Shown here: piece after piece, positions 21,629 through 31,803 of the stretch
How positions within the stretch are numbered: the stretch's first letter is position 1
Layout: every line of letters begins with the position of its first letter
Assembly (NCBI GenBank): GCA_004431415.1
Contig: QPMI01000621.1
Span: 1 to 64,000 of the forward strand
DNA from: Cyanophora paradoxa
Taxonomy: Eukaryota > Glaucocystophyceae > Cyanophorales > Cyanophoraceae
DNA: 64,000 nucleotides
Reading direction: 5' to 3'
Translations under genes and position numbers: made by a program
The notes under the pieces: model-generated
What the model was told of the DNA's origin: nothing
Databases searched by the model: none
What the model saw: the letters and a program-made list of their open reading frames with translations, nothing else

Positions 21629-22802
21629 ATGGAGCCGGGCGGTCAAGAGTGCGCCATATGCCGCGCGGGCGAACTCCAGGATCGAACGACCGCGCACGAC
21701 TGCGGCCACGCGTTCTGGTGCGCAGCGACCTTCGTCGGGATTCGCGGGAGGGATCACCGGGATCGCGCCCGCAGCTACGATTGCATCAAGCGATGGACGT
21801 CGATGAAGTGCGAGCCGCCGCACCGGCCCGCGGCGCGCGATCCGCCGCCCGCCCGGTTTGAATGCGGCGGGCGCGCAGGAACGTCTGCCCTCTGTGCGGG
21901 CAGGTCGTGGTCCGCCTGAGGCGATCTGCGGGCGAGGAGGAGGAGGTGCAGCCGCCGCCGTCCCCGAGGCGCGGCGGGGAGCCGGCGCACGAAGAGCCGA
22001 GCCTCGACTGCCTCGACTGGCAGTACTTCCTGGGCGAGCTGAACCTGCTGGCGCGGCTCGCCGAGGACCAGCAGGTCGAGATCGCGCGGCGCGGTGGCCC
22101 GCGCTCCGGAAGCGAGGACCAGCGGTGCGGGCCGGTGCTGCGTCGGGCGGTAATCGGCCGCCGCAGTCTCATCCGGGCGGGCGGGCGGCGGGCGGGCGCA
22201 GGAAGTGGCGGCAGCTCGCGGAAGTGATGGTGCGGGTGAATTCGATGCGGTCCAACTTCGAGTCGCACGGGGCCTTCGACCCGCGGGCGACGATGGAGGA
22301 GGCGAGCCGCGCCCCGCCCGCCCGCCCCCGCCCCCGCCCGCGTCCCTGACGCCTTCCCACCCGCCCCGCAGCTCTACACCCTCCAGGACGTCGTGAATTC
22401 GATCCGGAGGAACGTCCCCGTGCGCGCGTACCCCCGATCCAGCGCCCCCCAGCCCCCCAACCCGCCCCCCCCCCCCCCCCCCCCCAGGTGCTGTGGCCGC
22501 CGCCGGCTGCAGCGGAGGAGGAGGGCCCGCGGCGCTACTCGAGCCACGGGGACGCGGCGGAGGACCAGGAGCGGGGGTTCACCCTCGAGGACTTCATGCG
22601 CGCCGGCGGCGCCAAGTCCAAGAACAAGAAGGGCAAGCGGCGCTCGGGGGGTACGCTAAGTCCAGCCCTCCGCGCGTGCATGCCCCCCGCCCCGCTGAGC
22701 GAGCGGCGGGCGGGCGGGCGCGCAGGATCGGAGGGCGGCTCGGGCGCGTCGCCCTCGCCGGGCGGGACGCCGGCGCCGCCCCTAGACATGCCCGGGAGCT
22801 AG
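21629..22802 (+). CDS. RING-finger protein, probable E3 ubiquitin ligase
   Basis: Seven exons join in frame: 21629-21717, 21775-21807, 21879-22124, 22202-22301, 22372-22419, 22488-22650 and 22726-22802 (TAG). Splicing assembles an N-terminal C3HC4 RING: CAIC, a DCGHAFCYDC block and CPLC, with spacing of a RING-HC domain and a Trp seven residues after the sixth zinc ligand. After the RING come an acidic/Pro linker, a helical part (DWQYFLGELNLLARLAEDQQ), the segment KWRQLAEVMVRVNSMRSNFE, and a basic KSKNKKGKRR stretch near the end. RING proteins recruit a ubiquitin-loaded E2 enzyme; the substrate is unknown. The donor after exon 4 is GC (GAG|GCGAGCC); the others are GT, mainly GTGCG. It is head-to-head with the LRR/coiled-coil gene and 103 bases tail-to-tail from the next RING gene. 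Confidence 0.8.
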
Positions 22803-22905
22803 CGCGGCCCGCAGGCTTAGTAGCCCGTGCTTCCTTTCTTTCAGAGAGTTTAAAGAGATGCATTCTTTTCAAGAGCCGGTGCACTTTGGCCGAGGGCAGC
22901 AGCTG

Positions 22906-25430
22906 CTAGAGGGGTACGGTAGAGTTGGAGCCGGAGCCGGCACCGGAGCCGGGGGGACCCTCCCCGGCTTCTTGGGGAGCTGTACCCGGCGTCTCGCGGT
23001 CCAACGGGGCCGCGGCCGGGGCGGACGGGGTCTCCTCGGGGGGCCCGCCCCGCCCCCGCCTCCGTCCCCGCCCCGGCCCCGGCCCCCGCCCCCGCCCCGG
23101 CCCCCGCCCCCGCCGCCTCCTCCCGATTGCGATCGCGATCGCGATCAGGGTTCCGGGTTCGATTCCCGGCGAGGTCCGGGTGCTCCTCCACGCTCCGCTT
23201 GCAGACGGGGCACCTGCCGCCGCCGCCCGGAGCGTGAGCCCAGGCCGGCAAGCTTTAGGGGCGACGAAGTCCAGGGTCCAAGGGTGCGGGCGGGGCAGAC
23301 AGACGTACCCCTTGCTGAGGACGAGCCACTTGTCGGAGCACTCGCGGTGGAAGATCTGCCCGCCCCGGCCCCGGCCGCGGGACGTCAGCTGCAGTGGGGG
23401 GACGAAGAGGGCCGGCGGGGGCGTGGGAGGCGCGTCGAGCCGATTCAACTCTTTTGGGTGGCTAGACGCCTCGCGCTAGACCAAGCAGCGAGCGCTCTAG
23501 GGGTACGAGGGCGCGCACGTGGAAGCAGGGGAGGGTGCGGAGCTCCTCGCCCTCCTCGTACCCCTCCAGGCAGATCGGGCAGGCGTCCTGGCCCCGCGGG
23601 GCCGGCCCCGCCCCGAACTTCATCACCGGAAGGGCCTGCGATCGCCCGATCAGGCCGGGTAGGGGTTACGAAAGCGGGCCGCCTCGGATTCGAAGGCACC
23701 TCCAGGACAGCAGGGGGCAAGCCGCCGGGCTGCCTGCGCGCCCGCACCGCGCGTTCCAAGGCCTGCGGCGGGAGGGAAGGGGGGTACCGTGAAACGCGCT
23801 TCGGGAGGAAGGAGAGGGGAAATGGGGCACGGGTACCGCGAGCATCTGCTCGAGGGCCTCCGGAGTCGACCCGTCGCTCCGGTCGCTCTGCTCGTCCCGC
23901 CTCCGCCGCGAGCGCGCCTGGGGGTACGGCGATCAGGGAAAGAAGCGGCCCCGCTTGGATTCGAGCCGGCGCACCGCGAAGAGGTTCCGGAACGCCACGC
24001 GGTTGACCCAGCGGAGGTCGAGGGGGGGGCCCGGGGCGTCGGAGGGGTACAGGCCGGCGGCCAGCGGGGCGCGGGGGGCGGATCGCGCGTCGGAGTCCGA
24101 GGCCTCGGATGCCGAGGGGGAGTCGCCGCGGAGGACGGCGCGGCGCCGGCGCGAGGAGAAGAGGTGCGGGGCGAGGCCGGCGGCCAGCCGGGCCCGGAGG
24201 GACGTGGGCGCCGCGCCGGACCCCGGCACGCTGCCGAGGGGCGGGGGGAGGAGGAGGAGGTCGGAGGGGCGGGGCCGGGCCCGGGGCGCGCAGGCGAGGC
24301 CCAACAGGGCGGCCTCGGCCGCAATCAGCGGCGCGAACGCCAGCGGGAGCGACGGGCCGCCCGCGCGCCCGAAGGAAACGGGCGCCTCCAGGATTCGAAC
24401 CAGGAAGATCTGGAAGGAGACGAAGCAGGCGAGGGAGAGGGCGAGGGCGGCGGCGGCGGGCAGCGGCGGGGCCGGCCGCCCAGCAGCAGGGCCCGCAGGC
24501 GGGAGGGCGGCGCCGCCGGGCCCGGGGCCGGCTCGGGAGGGGCGTGGCGGGCGGGGCGGCCGAAGGTGCCGGGTCCGGCGCGACGGCGGCCGCGGCGGGG
24601 GCGCCGGCGGGCGGCGGGTCCGGCGAGGGGGCGGCCCGCCGCGCCCGGACCGCGTGGGACTGCGGGGCCTCCTCGGGCGCGAGGGCCGGGGCCGGGGCCT
24701 CGGCCGCCCCGCGGCGCCGGCGGCGCGAGCGGAGGCGGCAGAGGCGGCGGCCGACGGAGCCGGCGAGGGCGGCGGCGGCGGCGGCGTCGAAGGCCCAGAG
24801 GGGGCAGAGGGCGGCGGCCCAGGGGACGGGGAGGAGGCCGCGGAGCTTGGCGGCGCAGAGGGCTGCGAGGGCGGCGCCGCAGCCCGAGGCGGCGTGCACG
24901 GCGAGCGAGGAGCGGAAGAGCCGGCCGCTGCGGTCCCGGGGGAGGAAGTAGCGGGAGACGGGGCCCTCCCAGAAGGATACGAGGCCCAGGGACCGGAGAA
25001 CGAAGGCGCCCGAGGCGGCCCAGAGGAGGAGGAGGAGGGAGAGGGCGCAGGCGAGGGCGGGGAGGAGGGCCGGCGGGTGCGGGGCGCCCGGCGCGAGGCG
25101 CGAGGCGGCGGCGGCCGAGTCGAGGGCGGCGGCGGCGAGTGCGAAAGAAGCGCCGGCGAGGGCGACGGCGGTCAGGCGGGCGGCGCAGCGGAGGAGGCCG
25201 CGGAGGCGGAGGCCCCGCGCCTCGTCGTCCAGGCGTCCGTAGCTGCTGCTGCCGCGGCGGAGGGCGCGGAGGGCGGCGAGGGGCGCCCAGAGCGCCGCCA
25301 CGGCGGACTCGATGCAGAGGAGCCAGACGGGGAAGAACGCGGTGCGCCAGGTCCACGGGAGGGCCCCGCTCAGCACCAGCATCGCGAACACCTGCGGCCG
25401 GCCCGCGTCAGATCTAGACGCGGCATCCAC
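22906..25430 (-). CDS. TMEM185-like membrane protein with C-terminal RING-H2
   Basis: The N-terminal part (from about 25.4 kb) encodes several hydrophobic helices, for example RTAFFPVWLLCIESAVAALW, ALAGASFALAAAAL, LALSLACFVSFQIFLVRI and LPLAFAPLIAAEAALLGLAC, with the F-PLW-like motifs of the Tmemb_185A family. A cytoplasmic Ser/Asp/Arg linker follows (RSRRRRDEQSDRSDGSTPEA). Exons near 23.64, 23.37 and 23.22 kb then splice into a RING-H2: ACPICLEGYEEGEELRTLPC, then FH plus IFHRECSDKWL, then CPVCKRS. Land-plant Tmemb_185A proteins are known with the same C-terminal RING, so this is probably a membrane-anchored E3 ligase. The last exon ends GSGSNSTVPL at 22906. One frame change near 24.55 kb implies an unresolved intron. 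The start may be an upstream exon; MLVLSGALPW at about 25382 is an alternative start. Confidence 0.7.
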
Positions 25431-26099
25431 GTCGCTAGCTAGATCGGCGTCACGGACGCGACGGCAACAGATCGCACCGTCGTCAGCAACGCGACGAGGG
25501 CGAGCTTCGCCGACAACATCGCGCCCGCGCAGAAACGCCTACGCCCGGGCGCGAACGGGCCACGGCCCCACGCCGCACCGGCGAGGCAGCTCTTTCGATT
25601 CGGCGGCCCTCGCCCGCCTAGCTAGCCTCGCCGGCTGATCGGCGGGTCGGCCTCGGTCACTCGGCAGTTAACGGCTCGGGTCGCACGGATCCGGGCGCTT
25701 AGTCGTCTGGCCTGCATGCGCAGCTGCCGTCTCTCCGGCCGCCGAGTACCGCTGCTCCGCAGCTGGGGTAGCGTGTTGGATTGAGACTGCATCCCCCCTC
25801 CCTTCTCCCCTCCCCGGGATCGATGCAGAGCTGGTTGGCCCCGCGAACTCCTAGTGGTCGCGCGCACTTACCCGGCCGTCGGGCGGCGGGGCCGGCCTAG
25901 TACGCAAGGCTGACTGGCTAGCTAACTTGACTAAGCATCTGCTCCGACTGCTCCGAGGACCAGCTGCAGCCTGCATGCAGGGCTTGCGCGCCGCAATTTG
26001 GCCCGCAACCCGCTCGCGCCCAGCACCGGGCCGGGGCGGGCTCAGAGGCCGCCAGGAACGAAGCGTCTTGGCCGCCTCTGCAGCAAACGGGCGGCCTGA
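25431..26099. other. intergenic between divergent genes
   Basis: It separates the TMEM185-RING gene (-) and the PDE gene (+). No exon is recognised; it probably holds both promoters and perhaps a 5' exon of the minus gene. Confidence 0.45.
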
Positions 26100-28593
26100 A
26101 TGAAAAACATGAAGATAAGCCCAGATAGCGAAGAGGACGACAAGCCGCCCTCCGGCGGGGCCTCCGCGCGCAGCCGGAAGAGCGACGACGAAGAGCGGCC
26201 AGCTGCGCGCGCCCATCCAGCGGCTCTTCTCTCCCTTTCCCTCAACGTGAGCAATCCGCCGCCGGTGCTCGGGAGGCGCCACAGCGTGGAGTCTGTTGGA
26301 GCCGAGTACTCTGTGGAGAGCCTCGAGCGGCCCTTCGTGTCCCTCGCGCGCAGGCGATTCTGGGCCGTGGCCGCGTCGGCCGCAATCGCCCTCTGCGCCC
26401 TCGTGGCGGCGCCCCCGGTCGGCCGGGAGTTCTCGGACAGCGCTTCCCCGCAGCTGATCGCATCGCACCTGGGGGCGCTGGCGGCATGGCTCACCCTCTG
26501 CGCGGCTGCGCTGGCGGCGGGGAAGATCCGACCGCACACGCGGTTCGGCCTCCCGAGCGTGACCGCGGTCGAGACGGAGCTGGCGTGCCTCGGTGCGCCT
26601 GGCCGCCGCTTCGGGCCCGCGGCGCGCGGCTCACTCGCTCGCGCGCTTCCGGGCCGCAGGGATCGTCGCGTGGGCGAACTACGCGCTCCTGCACGCGACG
26701 GCGTTCTCCCCGGCGGGCGTGCCGCTCCTCGTCGCCTTCGTGCGCACGGAGACCGCCGCCGCCGCCGCCCCGCCCCGCCGGCCGCCTCCCCTCACCCATG
26801 CGCGCAGACGACGGCGGGGGTGATGCGCGTCGGGGGCGGCTGGGGACGCCTCCCCAAGGCCGGCGTCCTCGCCCTCGCCGCCTCCGCCGCGCTCGCCTAC
26901 ACCGTCGCCTTCGCCGCCTCGCCGCACGTCCGCGCCCTCCCGGTCCGCCCTATCCCGACCTCCGCTCCGGCCGCCGCCGCTCCCCTCGATCTGATCCGGC
27001 CTTCGCCCGCAGCAATCCTGGCTGGCCTTTGTGCTCGTCTACGCGGCGGCGGCGGAGGGCGCGGCCGCCGGGCTCGACTCGGCGGGGGCGGCCGAGGGCC
27101 TCTGGGACGCCTCCGTAGGCCGCGTGCGGGCCCTGGACGCGCTGGCTGCCATCGGCGCCTCGGCCGCCGCCGCCGCGCTCGAGCGCGAGGGCGTCGGCGC
27201 GGGCGTTGGCGCCGCCGCCGCCGCCGGGCCCCGGCCCCGACCGCCGCCCCTCGGCCGCCCCCGCCTCCTTTCCCACCGCCGGGGACCCCTCGGGCGACGC
27301 GGCGACGCCGAGCGCGGCGCGGTGGCGGCGGCGGCGGAGGTCGTCGCTGGCGATGCCGGACGGAGGCGGGGAGCTGGACCTCTCCTCCCCGCTCGAGCGC
27401 GCCATCCGCCTCCTCGCCATCGTCAAGCTCCGCGCCGCCTCGGGTACCCTCCTCCCCTCCTCCCATCCAAGAAAGAGCTCACCTCACCTCGCCCACCGCA
27501 GAGCGGCGGGTGGACGAGGTGCACGTGCTGGACGAGGTGGAAGACCTCCTCGCCCACTCCGAGAACCTGTCCGCCCCGCCCCCGCACCCGCCCCCGCCCC
27601 CGCCCATCTTTCCTAGCGCCCCCGCCCCCTCCCCCGCCCCGCTTTCCTACCGCCCCCGCCCAGCTTTCTAGCGCACCGCGCCGTCCTGCAGCGCCACCGC
27701 ACCGCAACGCGCCGCAGCTAGATGGACCCACCTCCTTCTAGAAGGCCCATCTCTCCCCGCCCCGCCCCGCCGCGCCAAGCTGGCGCCGGCGCCTCACACA
27801 CGGCGCCCCCCCCCTCCCGCCCGCCGGCCCGCGCAGGTACGTGCCGCAGGTGCCGGACGTGGACCTCGCCCAGCGCGACGAGACCGTCGCCCACTGGCTC
27901 CACTCCGAGGCACGCCCCCGCCCCCTCTGCTCTGCTTTGCCGGCCCTCTCTCTGCTTTGAGACCTCTCTCCCGTCCGTCCGTCTTTCCCGCCCGCCGCTG
28001 ACAGTGCGACCGCCCGCCCGTTCTCCCGCCCCCCTCAGGTCCCGATCCTGAGCAAGCCGCGCTCGCACCCCTCCATGGTCCCCGGGCCCAGGTCTCCCCC
28101 CCCCCCCCCCCCCCCCCCCGCCCACCGCCCACCGCCCCCGCAGGAGGCGCCGGCGCCGCTCTCGATGAGCGTGCGGCGCTCGGTGGCGCTGCCGCGGGGC
28201 GTCCAGGGCGTGCTCCCCGTCGGCCTCTCCAACCCCCCCTCCTCCAAGGCACGCTACCCCCCCCCCCCCTTTCTCCCTCCCCCCTCTCTTGTTAACCCTC
28301 GCACCGCGCAGGAGGACATGAGCCTCGTGCGGGCCCTCGCCATGGCCGACTCCTGGAACTTCGACGGTACCCCCGCCGCCCCGCCCTTGCCCCGCCCCGC
28401 CCCGCCCTTAGAGACCCGTACACGCCTCTCGCCGCCCGTCCGACGCCTCGGCTCACCGCGCGCGCGCAGCGTTCGAGTTCGCGGAGCTGACGAGCGGGCG
28501 GCCGCTGTACGTGCTGGGCCTGCACGTCCTCCACTCCTCGGGCTGCGTCGAGGCGCTGCGCCTCGACGCCCGCCGCGCCGACGCGTTCCTCCA

Positions 28594-28632
<39 letters not shown>

Positions 28633-31103
28633 TGAGCTGCTGCTGCCGCGCGTGCAGGCGGTGGAGGTCGCGTACAACGCGGTGCCCTACCACAACGCCG
28701 TGCGCCCGCCTCCCCGAGTCCAGCCGGGCCGGGCCGACGAGGGCCCCACCGCAGACGCACGCGGCGGACGTGCTGCAGGCGGCGCACCACTTCGCGCGGG
28801 CCCCCCTCGTCCGCTGCAAGCTCTCACACATCGACATCCTCGGTCCGCCCTCTCTTCCTCTCCCTTTTCCCGTCCTCGCCGATCGATCGCCGCGCCCCCT
28901 CAGCGCTGCTGCTGGCGGCGATCGGGCACGACGTGGGGCACGACGGCCGCAACAACAACTTCGAGGCGGGCCCCGCCCCCCGCCCCCCTCCCCCACTTTT
29001 CCCCTCCTCTCAACCCCGCCCCGCCTCCCCTCAGATTGCGACGGGGTCGGAGCGCGCCTTCGTCTACAACGACCGCTCCGTCATGGAGGCGCGCGAGAGA
29101 GAGCCGGCCCCGCCCCGCCCCGCCCCGCTCTAAGGCCCAGAGCAAAGCTGACCTCTCCGTAGAACTTCCACGCGTCGGAGACGTTCATGCTGCTGCGGGA
29201 GGAGCGCCTCAACTTCGCCGCGGGGCTCGCCCCCGAGGACCGCCGCGCCCTCCGCCGCACCGCCCTCGCCGCCATCCTCGTGCGCCCCGCGCCCCCCACC
29301 CCCGCTCTCCGCTCAGCTGATCGCTCGCGAAGGCGACGGACATCGCGAGCCACTTTGAGCACCTGGGTACGTACCCGGGCCTTCGACCCGACTCCTCTGA
29401 GCCGGCCCGCCACGCAGGGGTCTTCAAGGCGCGGATCCAGCAGCCCGGGTTCGGGGCGAGCGCGGAGGACCGGTCCCTCATCGTCGGCACCGCCCTCAAG
29501 GCGAGCGTTCGCCCCGCCCCGCCTCGCTCGGGTTCCCTGGAGAGAGAGGAGCCCAGGGCCGAAGGGGGCCGGTCCCGAGCCGCCTTCTCGCCCCGCCCCT
29601 TCGCTTCGCCCTGACGCCCCGCCCCGCCCCTCCAGTGCGCGGACCTGGCGAACCCGGCGCGCCCCTGGCCCGTCTGCCAGAAGTGGGCCGCCTCCGTCAT
29701 GGACGAGTTCTACTCCCAGGCCCGCCCCTTCTTCCTCCTCTTAAACTTTGCTTCGTTCTCCTCTAAGAATAGCGCAGGGGGACGCGGAGGCGGGGCTGGG
29801 CCTCCCGATCTCGCCCTGGATGGACCGCGCCGCCCCGCAGATGCCGCAGTGCCAGGTTGGCTTCATCGAGTTCCTCGTGCAGCCCCTCTACGCCGCCTGG
29901 GCCGCCTGCTTCCCGCCCTTCGCGCCCGTCGCCGAGGCCGCCGCCGCCAACCGGCGCCAGTGGAAGGCCCTCGCCGACGCCTCCGCCGGCGCCGGCGCCG
30001 GCGCGGGGAGCGGGGTGGGTACGGGCACGGGGCCCAACACGCGGCGGGGGAGCACCGCGACCGCCGCCGCTGCGGGAGCCATGATCGGCCACCAGCCGCC
30101 CTCGCAGGGGAGCAACAACTCGGCGAGCAACTCGCTGCGGAGGGTCGGCGGGGGCCAGCCTTCCGCCCCCAGCTCGATGCTGGCCCTCATGCCCCCATCG
30201 CCCTCCTCCCGCTCCGGCCCGCCCCCGCCACATGCCCGCCGCGCCTCGGGGGGCGGCGTCGGGGCCGCCTCGGTCGTCCACTCGCGCTCCTCCTCCATCG
30301 ACGCCGGTCCCGGCCCGCACCCGCAGCTCTCGACCCACGGGCGCTCGCCCTCGCCGGGGCCCCAGGGCCTGCGGGTCCCCTCGCCCGGCCCCGGCACCTC
30401 CGCGCGCTACGCCGCCGCCGCCTCGCGCCGCGCCTCTGCCGCCGCCGCCTCCGCCGCCGTCATCGCCGCCGCCGCCGCCCACGCCGCCGTCCAATCCGCC
30501 AGGTGCCCGCTTCCGGTCCATCTGATCCCTACGATACGATACGATACGATATGATCTGATTCCATCTGCCCCAGCTCGACGCCGGCGCACAGGGGCCACA
30601 GGGGGAGCAAGCCCGAGTCGGAGATCGCGGCGGTGGCGGCGGCCGCCGCCGCGCACGCCGCCGTCTCGGCGCACGCCTCGGCGTGGGACTCCCTCTCCGA
30701 GTCCGAGTTCCCCCTGAGCCCGCCCGCCCGCTCCCTGCGCGGCGCCGGCGCCGGCGGCCGCGCCGCCCCACGCCTCCGCCCCGCCAGCGGCGAGGAGATC
30801 CCCAAAAACACGCCGGGCCCCGCCGCCGCCCCCGCCGCCGGCCTCGGCGCCGTCGTACCCTCCTCCCGCTCCTTCTCCAGCGTCCGCCTCCCCGCGCTGG
30901 TGAAGGACGCCCCGGACTCGGGGGCCGTACCCCCCCTCGAGGCCAGGGCGCCCCTCCCCTCCATCCCCGGCAGCGCGGCGAGCGGCGGCGAGGGCGAGGG
31001 CGCCGCCGTGGCCCCGACCCTCGTACCCTCCCTCGCCCTGCCCCCCGTGCCCGCCACCGTCGTAATCAACGTCGACCAGCGCTTTCCCGTACCCCTCTCG
31101 TAG
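26100..31103 (+). CDS. multi-pass membrane cyclic-nucleotide phosphodiesterase (class I PDE)
   Basis: It should hydrolyse cAMP and/or cGMP to the 5'-monophosphate at a membrane. About 21 exons; those from 27502 onward join in phase: 27502-27568, 27837-27909, 28039-28077, 28144-28248, 28312-28366, 28470-28594, 28658-28699, 28755-28842, 28904-28965, 29035-29088, 29163-29279, 29333-29366, 29418-29500, 29636-29719, 29778-30502 and 30575-31103. Exons 1-4 (26100-26592, 26660-26739, 26808-26927, from 27013) give about five hydrophobic helices. The catalytic domain shows the metal-binding signature YHNATHAADVLQ, IGHDVGHDGRNNNF, CADLANPARPW and the substrate Gln in CQVGFIEFLVQPLY. After it comes a ~350-residue Ala/Ser/Pro low-complexity tail. 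Seven introns have GC donors. Exon edges between 27.2 and 27.4 kb are not resolved. No retinal Lys or receptor domain is seen, so the membrane part is probably an anchor or sensor of unknown kind. Confidence 0.88.
28598..28630 (+). repeat. 33-base poly-C tract inside a GC-AG intron
   Basis: Uninterrupted C run in the PDE intron whose donor is CAG|GCGCC. Comparable intronic runs lie at about 28096-28119, 22465-22485 and 41602-41631, always on the sense strand of the gene. Confidence 0.9.
30531..30554 (+). repeat. (ACGAT)n microsatellite in the last PDE intron
   Basis: Four perfect ACGAT units followed by ATGAT, within the 72-base intron 30503-30574. Confidence 0.9.
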
Positions 31104-31803
31104 CGTGGCGGGGGGCCCGCTCCCCGTACCCACCCTCTTTTCCCGCGATGGACTCCTGATGGTGCCATTCGGCGCCATGTGTGAAGTCATCTATGGATTT
31201 TACTAGAGTGCGCGCGTAGGAGAAGCCTTTTGTGTGCTTCCTCAGAATGCTTCGCGCTTTGTGATGCTCGTTTTATTCAATTTGGCCCCTTGTGGAACGA
31301 GCTTCTCTATGTATGTATCGTGCGCGCCGGCACTTTTGTCGATCGGACGCTCGATCGGTGCCTGGCGGCTGCAGTTTTGTGCCACGGGCACGGCCAGGCG
31401 CATTTGCGCCATGTGCACATTTAGTACGCGCCAATAGCAACCTCGGGATCCAAGCTTCTATCTAGCTTGTGCAGCTTCTTACTAGGTTCGTAGGCCCAGT
31501 TTCCCATACGTATACGTTATTATCTGAATAGGTCGTGCGCATGGCGCACGCGCGGAGTAGGTAAACTTGAGAGTTATGCAGCTTATCATGCATATATGAG
31601 GCGCTGTTCTAGATCTAGCCCTAGTAGATGTCCAGTTCAACGGTTGCCTATCCCGAATCAAACTTGAAAGCTCAAGCGAATTCGAGGATAACGAAGGTGT
31701 TACTAAGCTGTCCAACCTTCTTGACATGTACATTTCGTACAATCTTGCTGAGAATACACTTATCTTATCGACGAACCACGCCTCTGCGCGCCGCCTGCAG
31801 CTG
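31104..31803. other. intergenic between convergent genes
   Basis: About 0.7 kb of lower-GC sequence between PDE and the Kelch gene. No exon or repeat is recognised. Confidence 0.45.

Noticed and set aside
23146-23190. CCGGGTTCGATTCCCGG, a perfect tRNA T-arm with B box
   Set aside because: No A box, acceptor stem or anticodon arm is present upstream; it sits within the minus-strand TMEM185-RING gene next to a simple GATCGC repeat.
24360-24410. GGTTCGAATCC-type B boxes recurring in the TMEM185-RING gene (also near 23.68 and 23.95 kb), suggesting tRNA-derived introns
   Set aside because: The copy at 24.39 kb is coding sequence of a membrane helix (FQIFLVRILEAPVSF) and the others lack any wider similarity, so the motif is probably chance.
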